Of a DNA stretch of 64,000 nt, positions 39,274 to 50,607 are shown piece after piece. The stretch comes from Vreelandella olivaria. GTDB lineage: Bacteria > Pseudomonadota > Gammaproteobacteria > Pseudomonadales > Halomonadaceae. The stretch spans positions 930,001-994,000 of the forward strand of contig AP019416.1 in the NCBI GenBank assembly GCA_004295565.1, written 5' to 3'. A program made the position numbers and the translations under genes. Position 1 is the first letter of the stretch. Every line of letters starts with the position of its first letter. The notes under the pieces are model-generated. The model ran no database searches, had not been told where the DNA came from, and saw only the letters and a program-made list of their open reading frames with translations.

Positions 39274-39830
39274 ATGCACGAACTGGATCACTATATCTAC
39301 CCGCATCGGGTGCTGCACTGGCTGGTGGCTGGCGCGGTGCTGCTCTCCTTGGCCAGCGGCTTAACGTTAGGCTTTTTGGGCTATGAGCGCACCGTTGCTT
39401 TAGTCGGCAATATGTTCACAAACCTGCTGTATACCAGCCACAAAACGCTGGGGTGTTGATACTGCTGCTAATGACGCTACGTATTATTACCCGGCTGGCC
39501 TTTGTGGTACCTGACCACGAGCCGCCCCTAAATGCCTTCGAGCGGCTGGTGAGTACCAGCGTCCATCATTTGCTGTACATAGCACTGATTGTTATGCCTT
39601 TACTGGGGTGGGCGGCGACCGCAAGCGGCGGTTTTCCGGTGGAGTTTTTCCACTGGCATTTACCCGGTTTGATTGGCGAGCGCGAGCAACTGTCTGAACA
39701 ACTCTTTATGTGGCATGAACGTCTGGGGTGGGCCATTTTAGGCTTGGTGGTGCTGCACGTCGCTGGCGCTATGTTCCATTGGAAAATCAAGCGCGATAAC
39801 GTTATGAAGCGTATGAGCCTGTTTGATTAA
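39274..39830 (+). CDS. Cytochrome b561 (one frameshift)
   Basis: A four-helix di-heme cytochrome b561 in the inner membrane, about 185 residues, moving electrons between quinol and periplasmic or membrane acceptors such as superoxide. Heme-ligand histidines are seen in YPHRVLHWLVAGAVLLSLAS, YTSHKTLG, SVHHLLYIALIVMPLLGWAA and LGWAILGLVVLHVAGAMFHW. The break near 39455 lies in GGGGTG and is bridged directly to LILLLMTLRIITRL. AGGAG precedes the ATG. It stands alone between a regulator and a convergent diguanylate cyclase gene. Confidence 0.88.
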
Positions 39831-39852
39831 TGACCAAACAACCAAGGAGCAT

Positions 39853-41653
39853 CTAACTCGCCGAGCCGTAGCGATAGTAAGGCGTTGCCTGGCGTGATTT
39901 ATAAGCGTACATGTGGCTATCGGCTTCACGCAGCAAGCTGGCAAGCGTAGCGTTGTCCTTTCCCTGGCAAGTGCTTACCCCGATGCTCACACTCACGCTA
40001 ACTCGCTCACCGCAGGAAGTTTAATCGGTGAGCGAATGGCTTCGTCAATACGCGCCTGAATATTCTCAAGCGTATCGCACGACTCAATATTCTCCATGAT
40101 GATAATAAACTCATCACCGCCAAAGCGTGCGCAGTGATCATCGGTTCGCGCCAGGTGGGCAATGCGTTTGGCAACTTGCTGTAACACAAAATCCCCAGCT
40201 TCATGGCCGTAGCAGTCGTTAATGGGTTTGAAGCGATCAAGATCCAGCATCAGTAATGCCAAGCGATGGCCGTTTTGACGATTACGTTCCAAAGCCGCTT
40301 CGGCGCAACGCGCCAGGCCATGGCGATTTAGTAACCCGGTCAGCATATCGCAGTTGGCTAAGTGCTCCAGCGCTCTAGTACGGGTGGCGACTTTCTGTTC
40401 CAGCACGGCTTCCTGCTTTTTAAGCGCGGCTAACATCGCGGCTTGAGCGCGCTCTTTTGCCTTTTAAGCTTGTTAAAGCGCGCTGCCAGGGCAAATGAAA
40501 GCAGTAACATTTCTAACGCTGAGCCAATTTGAATGCCGTGTAGTGTAATAAAATTCGCCGGCAGTATGCCCAGGTTGCGCAGTGCAAAGACACCTGCACC
40601 CAGCAGAAATAGCGACCAAGCAAAAACGAACAACCGAGCGCTGGGTAGGCGTCGTAAGCTGCAGTAGCTGCCGCATATCAGCAGTAGTAACGCCGCCATA
40701 AACCCCGTCACATCCATGATGTGCAGTGCCACAGGAATGGGTAGCAGAAGTGAAGCAATCACGGCTAGCCAGCAGTAGCTGCGAAAGGTATTGAGTACCT
40801 GGTGCCAGCGTGGGCAGTATATTTCCGTATTAAGAAAACTCTGCGCAAACAGCGTGGCCATGGTCGAGGCAAAGGTGAAACCAAGCGCCACCAGGCGGGA
40901 CGTGTTTTCGCCCAAAAGCTCCAGAACATCAGTGTGCCAATGCCGTTAAACGCCAGGATGGCAAGGCCAAAGCCAGCGACAAATAGCGAGTAGTGAAGAA
41001 AGATGCGCTCTTTTAGGCCAAAAAATAGCAGTAGGTTATATAAACCCATCGCCAGCAGCATACCGAAATAGGTGGCCAGCCAAAAATTATGCCGGTCATT
41101 TTGGCTATAAAAGGCCTCTGGCGTTAATAAGTTGTAGCTCAGCACCTTACTGCCTGAGGCAGCCACATGGGTATACAGTGTGACGGTCTCAAAAGCATCC
41201 AGCTCCAGCGGGAAAACCGCCTGGCGGTGAGAGAGCGCGCTGTTCAACGGGAACTGCGCTGCCGCTTCGCAGCACATCGTTACCCTGTTGGCGGAGTATA
41301 TGAAGGGTAACGTAATCCAGGAACGGGTACTCGAACTCCACTATCCAGCGCTGGGGAGACGGTGAATCGTTACGCACCTGAGCGCGCAGCCACACCTCAC
41401 CTCGGGTGTAACCGAAATTTAAATCTTGAGCGTCTTGGGTCGGCTGAAAAGGTCGCGGCTGGGCAAGTAAATCGTTAATCGTTAAAGACGGTGTGTCTGC
41501 GTGCCAGTACTCGTTATAAGGGGCGAGTGAATAGCTCGCCTGGCTTGGCGATGCGGATAGAGGAATACTTGCCTGTGCCCACGGCATAAAACAAACCGTA
41601 AGCAGCAGCAATAGACCGGTGTAAACACCCGCTATAAAACGTCGTGCATGCAT
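39853..41653 (-). CDS. Diguanylate cyclase with 7TMR-DISM sensor (several frameshifts)
   Basis: A membrane sensor that makes cyclic di-GMP. A signal peptide (YTGLLLLLTVCFMPWAQA) is followed by a periplasmic 7TMR-DISM extracellular domain (LNFGYTRGEVWLRAQVRND), then seven helices beginning about FWLATYFGMLLAMGLYNLLL, and a GGDEF domain. The active site is RFGGDEFIII. An inhibitory I-site, RTDD, sits five residues before GGDEF, so product feedback is expected. Domain boundary: the coiled linker ALKKQEAVLEQKVATRTRAL. Breaks lie near 41265, 40910, 40450 and 40005; the end after the last break is DSHMYAYKSRQATPYYRYG. About 600 residues. Confidence 0.85.
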
Positions 41654-41739
41654 AGGGTATCGCTTTTTCGTTTTATTACCCCGTACGCTGTTCCCTGGGT
41701 TCCCTTGCCCGCCGGGGGAGCTAATGCGTCGACATAGCG

Positions 41740-42688
41740 CTAGCTGCTCAAATTCCCTTGTGCCGTAGATGAGCCTTTTGAGTGTAGTTGGCTTTGGCAA
41801 AAATAGCGTTTAAAACCCTCATGCTTTAGGGGGGTATAACTCAAATGTTGTGTCAGCCGTTGCATCAATGTGCCGCTATGGCGCCAAAATGCCAATAGAG
41901 CGGTACCGCTAAAGAGTACCCAGGCGCCACACTGGCGAGTTGGCCACTGGCCATCAATTCGCCGACCTGCAACTGAGGCATCATGCCGTAGCCGATCCCG
42001 GCTGAAGCTAAGCGCACAAACCCCTTCTGAAGAGGGGCACAGGTGGTAAGGAAAGGGGCCATGGTAGCCGCACTGAGCAAGGAACTGGTGCTGCAACTGG
42101 TCATGAGGGCCGAAGACAATGGCGGGTGCCTTTTAAAAGCCTCATCGCTGGGCCCATCAGGGAAGTGCCGCGCCACGTAAGCGGGGAGGCAAGCGGGTGG
42201 TAGTGCATTTCGCCCAGCGCCACACAGCGTGCCCCGGCAATCGGTTGTGAGGCGGCGCACAGGCAGGCCGCTACATCGCCATCGCGTAAGCGCTTGAGCC
42301 CTACATCCTGGTCTTCAATGACCAGGTCCAGCAGTAAACCCTCCTGCTGGCAAATAGTGGCGACCGCCTCGGCCCACCAGGTGACCAAACTATCCGCATT
42401 GATGGCGATCCGCAGGCGAGGAGCCTGATCATCCAGTGTGGGCGAGGGAGCCCCGCAGGTCACGCTCTAAAAGCTGTACCTGCTGATAGTGAGTCAACAG
42501 CCGCTGGCCAGCAGGGGTGGGAGCAAGATGGGGTGGCGTACCAGCACCGGCTGACCAAGGCGGACTTCCAGCGCTTTAATGCGTTGGGAGACAGCTGACT
42601 GAGAGAGACCCAATACATCGCCAGCGCGCTCAAAGCCGTCGCACTCCACTACGGTCGCCAAGGCGTGAAGCAGTTTGTAATCCAGCAT
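41740..42688 (-). CDS. argP: ArgP-type LysR regulator (frameshifts)
   Basis: A LysR regulator of the ArgP/IciA subfamily, which senses arginine or lysine and usually drives the amino-acid exporter argO/lysE. The N-terminus is LDYKLLHALATVVECDGFER then LGLSQSAVSQRIKALEVRLG. The effector domain has RIAINADSLVTWWAEAVATI, a family hallmark. Breaks near 42510, 42445, 42140 and 41910 connect to GFVRLASAGIGYGMMPQLQV and YWHFWRHSGTLMQRLTQHL. No exporter gene lies beside it; the divergent neighbour is the imelysin operon. The last 30 residues before the stop are uncertain. Confidence 0.82.
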
Positions 42689-42895
42689 GGCGGTGTTCCC
42701 AGGACAGAATAAGTGACATAAAGCAAAAAAAGGACGATTAACTCCAGTATTGCTCTCAATCTGGGTTTAAATAGGATTGAATCTCATAGGTCAATGAATT
42801 ACATTTCAGACATGGCTAGCGCACCCAATCCTCCCAGGTTGCCTAGCACTTTATGTGAGTAGTTTCTGTTACGCCACAGCCTAAAGGATACTGTA

Positions 42896-44189
42896 ATGTC
42901 CGCCACCATGCTCCGTCGCCCCTCGCTGGCATCGTTGCGCTTAGCGCGCTGATGCCTGTTGCCGCTGATGCTGTTGACACAGCGGCTGACGACACCGTTA
43001 ACGCCGACGCCGTGGTTCACCACTACGCCGATCTGGCGCATGCCAATTACGCCGATGCACTGAGTGCCGCCCAGGCACTGAACGAGCGCATCGACGAATT
43101 GCTGGCCAATCCCACTAGCGAGACTCTGAACGCCGCCAAGCAAGCCTGGCTTCAGGCGCGAGTGCCTTATCAGCAGAGCGAAGTATTCCGCTTTGGCAAT
43201 GCCGTGGTCGACGACTGGGAAGGGCAGCTAAACGCCTGGCCTCTGGACGAAGGCATGATCGATTATGTGGAAGGTGACGACTACCAGCATGAGCTAGGCA
43301 ATGAAGGCGCTACCGCCAATATTGTTGCCAACGAGCAAATCACTGTCGGCGGCGAAACCCTGGACGTTAGCGAGATCACCCCAGAGCTCCTCGCCGACCT
43401 GAATGAAATTGGCGGCTCAGAGGCTAACGTCGCCAGCGGCTACCATGCCATCGAGTTTCTGCTCTGGGGCAGGATCTAAACGGCTTCGAGGCGGGCAGCG
43501 GTGAACGCCCGGTGAGTGACTTTCAAACCGGCGACGACTGCACTCATGGCAACTGCGACCGTCGTCGCACTTACCTGGACGCGGTCTCCGACCTGTTAGT
43601 CGACGACCTTGAGTGGATGGTGGCCCAGTGGGCCCCGGAAACCGAGGGCAACTATCGCCAGGAACTGCTGGCAGAGAGCGATCAGGAAGGCCTGCGCCGC
43701 ATGCTGTTCGGCATGGGTTCGCTCTCCCTGGGTGAGTTAGCGGGTGAGCGTATGAAGGTGGCGCTGGAAGCCAACTCTTTTGAGGATGAGCACGACTGCT
43801 TCAGCGACAATACCCACAACTCCCATTACTACAACGGTCAGGGTATTCAGAATATCTACACCGGCCGCTATCAGCGCCTTGATGGCAGCGTGGTCGAGGG
43901 GCCTTCGCTGCAAGACCTATTGGCTCAGGAAGATAGCGAGCTGGCCGACACCCTTGGTGAGCAGCTTGAAGCTACCATGGCGCGCCTGGATGCGATCAAG
44001 CAGGCGGCTGAGGCGGAAAGCTCGCCGATGGCTTTTGACATGATGATCGCGCCGGGCAATGAGCAGGGCAGCGAACTGATCAACGAGGCGATTCTCACCC
44101 TGGTAGCGCAAACCGGCTCCATCGAACAGGCCGCGGGCTCATTGGGCGTGACGTCGCTGCAGCCTGATGACGCCGGTCACCAGTTCTAG
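42896..44189 (+). CDS. Imelysin family protein (iron-regulated, M75-like) (two frameshifts)
   Basis: An exported, acidic imelysin-like protein of about 430 residues, related to IrpA. A signal peptide is rebuilt across a break near 42930, ending LSALMPVAADA. The family motif GxHxxE appears in VASGYHAIEFLLWG, followed after a second break (43470) by DLNGFEAGSGERPVSDF. The C-terminal half carries NTHNSHYYNGQGIQNIYTGR. Imelysins lie in periplasmic or outer-membrane iron acquisition systems; peptidase activity is not generally supported. It is first of a four-gene set. A hairpin at 44210 follows. Confidence 0.87.
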
Positions 44190-44209
44190 AAAGGACGAAG
44201 GTCAATGCG

Positions 44210-44241
44210 GAGCCGCCGATGGTGTTACTGTCGAGCGGCTC
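44210..44241 (+). terminator. Possible terminator or attenuator
   Basis: A 7-bp stem, GAGCCGC paired with GCGGCTC, with an 18-base loop, followed by TGTTGGTTTTTG. It lies between the imelysin gene and the di-heme gene, so it may only partly reduce downstream expression. Confidence 0.55.
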
Positions 44242-44296
44242 TGTTGGTTTTTGTTGAATGGCGCTTATGCCATATCATCCTTTTCAAGGTATCACC

Positions 44297-45744
44297 ATGT
44301 ACCGCTTATCCCGGTTTATTGTCCTCGCCAAGTGGCTGCCCAGCCCGTTTATCCACAGTAGTGTCATCCTGGCCCTGCTGGTAGCGCCCTTGCAGGCCGC
44401 AGAATCGCCCCAGGAGTATCCCATCCAAACGACACCCATGAGCGGTGGCGATGGTTCGGTAGAGCAGTTTGACCATAACGCCTACTCGCTGCCGCTGGGT
44501 AATATGTCGATGACCAAGCGGCTGGATTTCAGCGTTGGCAATAGCTTCTTTCGTAACCCCTGGGTGGCGGCCCCCGCCAGCACCGAGGCCAGGGATGGCC
44601 TGGGGCCGCTGATCAATACCAATAGCTGCCAAGGGTGCCACCTCAAGGATGGTCGCGGGCATCCACCCACCGGCGACGAAACCCCTATCGCGCTGTTTCT
44701 GCGCCTCTCGCTACCTGCTAGCCAAGCCGATATGACGACGCTTGAACAGCGCGGCGCGCTTCCGGTATCTAACTACGGCTTGCAGCTACAAACCGCAGCG
44801 ATTAGCGGTGCCAAGCCCGAGGCCAAAATGGTGATTGAGTATCGCCCTCGGGAAGTCAGCTTCACTGATGGCACCAGCGTCACCTTGCAGGAACCGCTCT
44901 ACTCGATTGCCGAGCCTGCTTACGGCGAGCTGCCCGAGGATCTGCAGACCTCGCCCCGGCTGGCGCCGCCAATGATTGGCCTTGGGCTGCTAGAGGCGAT
45001 TCCCGAGGCTGATCTGATAGCCGCCGCTGACCCTGACGACGCAGATGGTGACGGTATCTCCGGGCGCTACAATCAGGTCTGGGATCTGCGCAGTGGCACC
45101 ACCAAACTGGGGCGTTTCGGCTGGAAGGCGGGCGAGCCCAGTATTGAGCAACAGAGCCTACACGCCTTTGCCGGGGATATGGGGCTCACCTCCAACCTCG
45201 TGCCGCAAACCGACTGCATGGAGAGCCAGGGCTGCGATGATTTTCCCAACGGCGGCACGCCAGAAGTCAGTGATGACGTGGCCGACTTTGTGACCTTCTA
45301 CGCCTCCAGTCTGGCAGTGCCGATGCGCCGCAACCTGGATGACCCGGCGGTTCAGCAGGGAGCCGAGCGGTTCAATGCCCTGGGCTGCGCCAGTTGCCAT
45401 ACGCCGCGCCATCGCACCGCCGCGGATGCCGAACGACCGGCGCTGGCTGATCAGATTATATGGCCCTATAGCGACCTGTTGCTGCACGACATGGGCGACG
45501 CCCTGGCCGACCATCGCAGCGAGTTTAAAGCCGATGGCCGCGAATGGCGCACCCCGCCGCTGTGGGGTATCGGCTTGGCACAAACGGTTAACCCCGGGCG
45601 GGCTTTCTCCACGACGGCCGCGCCCGTACCCTGGAAGAGGCGATTCTCTGGCACGGCGGTGAGGCAGAAGAGGCCACCCAAGGCTATCGTGACTTGGCCG
45701 AAGGCCAACGTGCTGAACTCATTCGTTTTCTTGAATCCCTATAA
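44297..45744 (+). CDS. Di-heme oxidoreductase-like cytochrome (DUF1111) (one frameshift)
   Basis: A periplasmic c-type di-heme protein of about 482 residues in the DUF1111 thiol-oxidoreductase-like family. A signal segment (SSVILALLVAPLQAA) precedes two heme attachment sites, CQGCH in NSCQGCHLKDGRGHPP and CASCH in GCASCHTPRHRTAADA. Conserved blocks include SVGNSFFRNPWVAAPAST and LLHDMGDALADHRSEF. One break near 45600 connects to FLHDGRARTLEEAILWHGGE and a stop at 45744. The family is nearly always beside imelysin genes, as here, suggesting electron transfer tied to iron handling. The exact reaction is unknown. Confidence 0.9.
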
Positions 45745-45786
45745 GTGTTGTTGAATTGTTGCAGGCTTGATTGCCAAGGAGTTGAT

Positions 45787-46817
45787 GTGATCGCATCTTT
45801 TCGCCGCCTGGGGTTGCTGGCCTGTACGCTACTGGCCGCGCCGCTCTCTTTGCTTCGGACACTCCCACGCCGCGGGATATTTGGCACGGCGCCGTGGAAA
45901 TGCAGTATGCCGAGCTGAGTGCCGCCTCCGAGCGCCTGGAGGCGAGCGCCACGCGCTTTGCCAAGCCCCGATGAATCGCTCAGGCAGCGGTTGGAAAACG
46001 ACTGGCTGAACGCCTATCAAGCCTGGCAGGCGGTGCGCTTTATCCAGTTTGGCCCGGTGGAGCAGAACAGCCGGGGCTGGCAACTTCAATTCTGGCCAGA
46101 TCGTAAAAACTTGGTGGGCCGCAAGGTGGGTACTTGGTTGAAAGCAACCGAAGCGCCGGATGCTGAGGATATCGCCGGTGACAGCGTGGCGATCCAGGGC
46201 TTTCCGCCCTTGAATACTTGCTTTATGACGACGCCATGGACGAAGAGGCCCTTAGCGACGCCAGCGCCTGTGCCCTGATGCAGGCCATCACGACGCATCT
46301 TGCGGATACCACAAGCGCGCTACACCGCGACTGGCAGGCCTTTGGCGAGCACTATATTGCGCCGGACGATACCCAACGCTATACCGAGACCACTCTGGGC
46401 AGCGCCATCCAGGCCCTCGAACTACTCGAAGATAAACGGCTCGGTGAACCTATGGGCCTTAAAGGCGCACCCGCCAACGGCTATCTGGCGGAAGCGTGGC
46501 GTAGCGGCAACTCGATCCGTTTGGTAGAGAGCAGCCTGGAGGGCCTGCGTACCGGATTCTTGCCGGGGCTTACCGCCTTGCTGCGCGAAGCTGATGCCAT
46601 GCCGCTAGCCGAGGCGTTTCGTGACCAGTTGGATAAGACGCTTGCCCAGGCCCGCGAACAACCGTCAGGCTTAGTGCCAGTCCTTGAAGACGAAGAGGCG
46701 TTTCGCGGTTTGCAGTCGCTCTACCTCGACATCAGCCAGCTTCGTTATCTACTGGGGAACGAGATCGCTGGCGAACTCGGCCTAGTGCGTGGTTTTAACT
46801 CTAGCGACGGGGATTGA
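45787..46817 (+). CDS. Second imelysin family protein (frameshifts)
   Basis: An exported protein of about 343 residues of the imelysin family, distinct from the first. It starts at GTG after AAGGAG with a signal peptide (LGLLACTLLAAPLS); a cysteine in LLAC is a possible lipobox, not fully convincing. Breaks lie near 45850, 45960 and 46210. The motif corresponding to GxHxxE reads GFPPLEYLLYDD, with the histidine replaced, as in the shorter partner group. The C-terminus holds DISQLRYLLGNEIAGELGL. It is followed after three bases by the DUF1513 gene. Confidence 0.85.
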
Positions 46818-46820
46818 GCC

Positions 46821-47908
46821 ATGCGGCGACGTCAGGTTCTCAAAGTGGGATTGGGAAGTGTCGCTATGGCGCTGACGCCGCTTAGTTGGGCGCTGCCCGC
46901 CCGTGAAGAGATGGATTGGCTATTTAGCGCGGTGGATGATCCTAGCGGCGGGCACTTTATCGCCGGGGTGGCGCTGGATGGCCAGACCCGCTTTATGATC
47001 GAAGTGCCTGAACGTTGTCATGGCGGCTGCTTGCGGCCCGGTTCAAGCCAAGCGGTACTGTTTGCCCGCCGCCCCGGCACGCGGATGCACGTGATCGATG
47101 GCGACAGCCGTCAATTAGCCCACACCCTTGCGGCCGGGGAGGGCTACCACTTCTACGGCCACGGCGTGTTTGATCTAAGCGGGCGCTACCTGTATGTCAC
47201 CGCCAATCGCCTGGAGGACAGCGCCGGGCTGGTGCGGGTTTACGACGCTGCCAACCAGTATGCCCATGTGCGCGATATGCCACTGGGCGGCATCGGCCCT
47301 CATGAGCTTCGGCTGATGCCGGACGGCGACACCCTGGTGATTGGCTTGGGCGGCATTCAGACCCACCCTGACTATGGCCGGGTAAAACTCAATCTGGACA
47401 CCATGGCCCCGGCGCTGTTGCTGATGGATCGCCACAGCGGCGAGATACTGGCTCGCCATGAACCCTCGCACCACCAGCTAAGCTGCCGCCATCTCGATGT
47501 AGCGGCGGACGGCACGGTGATTGCCGGCTACCAGTTCGAAGGCCCCGAGTGGGAGTCTCATCCGCTGATCTGCCGTCTGGATACTGATGGCCAGTTTTCT
47601 GAGTTGGTGCTGCCCGATGAGGTCACCGCCAGCCTGAATCACTACATCGCCAGTGTGGCGTTTAGCCGTGTCGCGGCCAATGTTCTGGTGACCGCCCCCG
47701 TGGCAACCAGGTGCTGCTGCTGGATGCCGCCCAAGGCAAGCTGGTTGCCAGCCTGGCACTGCCCGACGCCGCCGGCGCCCGCTGCGACGGCAACGGCGGC
47801 TTTCTGGTCTCCTCCGGCCAGGGCGGGCTCTATCGAGTAACGCCTGACTCTGCAACGCCTGAACTGCTCACCAATCTGGAACTCCGCTGGGATAACCATT
47901 TGACCTAG
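46821..47908 (+). CDS. DUF1513 beta-propeller-like protein with Tat-type N-terminus (one frameshift)
   Basis: An exported protein of about 362 residues. The N-terminus RRRQVLKVGLGSVAMALTPL has an RRR core and fits a twin-arginine signal. The body has repeated strand-turn units typical of WD- or NHL-like propellers, for example GGIGPHELRLMPDGDTLVIG and GVFDLSGRYLYVTANRLED. A break near 47700 connects to NQVLLLDAAQGKLVASLALP and ends RWDNHLT. The family is known only as a neighbour of imelysins. A short tandem repeat starts about 30 bases after the stop. Confidence 0.87.
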
Positions 47909-47936
47909 CGCTTAGAAATAGCTCTTTGACATAGCG

Positions 47937-47988
47937 CTTTGAAATGGCCCTTTGAAATGGCCCTTTGAAATGGCCCTTTGAAATGGCC
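47937..47988. repeat. Tandem 13-bp minisatellite
   Basis: Four perfect head-to-tail copies of CTTTGAAATGGCC, with a degenerate fifth (TTTTGAAACAGG) and degenerate partial copies upstream. The tract lies 29 bases after the DUF1513 stop and about 110 bases before the ABC exporter start. Confidence 0.9.
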
Positions 47989-48100
47989 TTTTGAAACAGG
48001 CGGCCAGGACATCGGTTTGAAGCCACTATAAATGACGCCTTCTTGGTGAGAGGTGCTGCTGGTAGACTTCAGCGCTCTTTACAGGAAGGCAAGGAGCACC

Positions 48101-49747
48101 ATGGAACTGCTGCGCTTAGTATTTCATCACTACCGCTGGCCCTTTTAGGCGCCATTGCTTTGAGCCTGTTAAGCGCTGGCTTAGGGGTCGGGGTAATTGC
48201 CTTTATCAACCAGCGGCTTATTGAAGTCGGCAGTATGGCGGCGTTGCCGCAATTTCTCGGCCTGCTGGCGGTGCTGCTGGCGGTTACGCTCAGTACGCAG
48301 TTGGCGCTGACCGTGCTGGGGCATCACTTTGTGTTTGACCTACGCTCACGGCTGGTAAAGCGGATTCTCGACACCGATATCGAACGCTTGGAGCAACTGG
48401 GCAATGCCACGCTGCTGGCCAGCCTGTCCAGCGATGTGCGCAATATCACCATTGGCTTTGTGCGCCTCCCGGAGTTGATTCAAGGTGTGGTGCTAACGCT
48501 CGCCTCGGTGGCTTACTTGGCATGGCTCTCGCCGCAAATGGTGGTGATCACCGTGGTGTGGATCGCATTCACCATGGGCGTGGGCTGGGTGCTGGTGTCG
48601 CGGGTGTATCGCCACTTTCGCCTGGTGCGTGAAAGCGAAGACAGTCTGTATAAGGATTTCCAGGCGGCCATTGAAGGGCGCAAAGAGCTGGCGCTGAACC
48701 GCGACCGTGCCCGGCGATTTTACGATGAGCGCTATACCGCCAATGCACGCGACTACCGCCACCACATTATCCGCGCCGATACCTACCATTTAAGTGCCAA
48801 TAACTGGTCTAACATTATGATGTTGGGCGCCATTGGCGTGGTGTTTTTTCTCTAATGGGTTGGGCTGGGCGAATACCACCGTGGCTTCCACCTTTGCGCT
48901 GACGCTGTTGTTCCTGCGCACGCCGCTGATTCAGGCGGTGGGCGCCTGGCCAACGCTGATCAGTGCCCAGGTTGCTTTTGATAAATTGAGCAGCCTGGAG
49001 CTAGCCGAGTACCAGTCAAGCTTTGCCGTCGACGATACGTTGGCCGATTGGCAGCGCCTAGAGCTTGAGGAGGTCACCTACCACTACCCGGACACTGCCC
49101 AGGGCGAAGGCTTCCAGGTAGGGCCGCTTAATATGACCCTTGAGCGCGGTGAGCAGGTGTTTCTGATCGGCGGTAACGGCAGCGGTAAGTCGACGCTGGC
49201 AAGGCTGCTCTCTGGTTTATACCGACCCCAAAGCGGCACCATTAAGATTGATGGCGAGGTGGTCACCGCTGCTCAGTGGGAAGCGTTCCGCGCTCGCTTT
49301 GCCAGCGTGTTTACCGATTTCCATCAGTTTGATCAGACCATGGGCCCTGAAGGACTGCCCGCTGACCCGCAGGTCGTCGATACCTGGCTTGAGCGGCTGC
49401 AGATGCAGCACAAGCTGCAGTGGGAGGGTGATCGCGTTATCAACACCCAGCTCTCAAGGCCAGCGTAGCGTCTGGCGCTACTGCTGGCCATTGCCGAGAA
49501 GCGCGATATCTTATTGCTGGACGAGTGGGCGGCGGATCAAGACCCGCAGTTCCGGCGGCTGTTCTACCGCGAGCTGTTACCGAACTTAAAAGCGATGGGG
49601 AAAACCGTGTTTGCCATCAGTCATGACGACAGCTACTTCGTCCACGCCGACCGGTTGCTTGAGATGTCGAAGGGCCAGCTAAGCGAGCTGAAAGGCGAAC
49701 AGCGTGCACGGGCAAGTGAAGATGCTGTGGCACAAATAAATATCTAA
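48101..49747 (+). CDS. Cyclic-peptide/siderophore export ABC transporter, PvdE/SyrD-like (three frameshifts)
   Basis: A fused six-helix plus ATPase exporter in the inner membrane, about 549 residues. It belongs to the SyrD/PvdE group that carries peptide siderophores or their precursors into the periplasm. Membrane helices include [20 protein letters not shown]; the C-terminal ATPase has Walker [10 protein letters not shown], a signature rebuilt across a break near 49460 as SQGQRQRLALLLA, and Walker [15 protein letters not shown] with DE-WAADQD replacing the more common DEPT. Other breaks are near 48145 and 48850. No NRPS or other siderophore synthetase gene is visible. The ATG follows AAGGAG. 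Confidence 0.85.
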
Positions 49748-49753
49748 ACCGCA

Positions 49754-50541
49754 TTAACGGGCGGCTTGTTTGGCGCGTTTGCGCGCCTCCAGGTCGCAGC
49801 CCTCAAGGGGCAGGTACCGCAGGTATCAAACTCATCCAGTAAGTAGCGCAGGCAGCAGAGCTTGCGCACCCGCTTAACCTCTTCACTTCCCTTGGGCGTA
49901 AAGTAACGCACCGGCTGAAACAGCGGGTTGCGCTTGCCGTTGGGCAGGTTGCGCGCTTCCAGCAGCGCCTTGGCGGCTTCAAACGCCTGCTGACTGGCAA
50001 GCGGATGCTCGCCCAGCGCATTGACGTAAAAGTCCAGATAGCCACCGGCATTGCTCCAGAACACTCGCTGAGCGGCGCCGGAGATGGCCGCTAATTGTTC
50101 GATCAACGGTGCCCAGTGCTGCTCAATCAACGTCGCAAAACGCTCAAACGGGTCTTGCGTGGTGATCGGCGTACCTTCGTGGGGTAGCCACAGCCGTGAT
50201 GTAGCGCCTTTGTCGTTAAAAATAACCTGCATATCGTCCAGCCCCACCGGCAGGTCACGGTTAAGCAGCAGGTTGGCCGTCAGTGTGGGAACGGTTAGCG
50301 CGCTTAAGTGCCACTTAGACCATATCGATACCACTGCCCGCAGGTCACCGCCTGGGTACTGTTCAGCGAAACGGGAGAGATCCTCTTTGAGCCAATGGGC
50401 ATCCCGCCAGCGGGCGGTGTTGAACGCTTCCAGGGGCGGCGTGCCACCAATTAACGGCGGCGTAAAGTTTGCCAACGGCCCTGTATAGCAGGCGGCCAAT
50501 GAGGGCTCGAACAGTTGTGGCTGACGCAGTGCAGAGGGCAT
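49754..50541 (-). CDS. fhuF: Siderophore-iron reductase FhuF (one frameshift)
   Basis: A cytoplasmic [2Fe-2S] protein of about 262 residues that reduces ferric siderophores after uptake so that iron is released. The unusual cluster motif is present: CC, ten residues, then C-x2-C, as CCLRYLLDEFDTCGTC. The N-terminal part (LAACYTGPLANFTPPLIGGT) and the segment FNDKGATSRLWLPHEGTP are typical. One missing base near 49805 hides the real end, EGCDLEARKRAKQAAR, with a stop at 49754. It is divergent from a TonB siderophore receptor, sharing Fur-box-like sites. Confidence 0.92.
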
Positions 50542-50607
50542 CGCGGGGCTCCATCACAGGGCTTTGACACAGCTCACTGGAGAAATAAGGTTGAGGTCAT
50601 CATAAAC

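Noticed and set aside
47937-47988. CRISPR array
   Set aside because: Units are contiguous 13-mers without spacers, and no cas gene is near.
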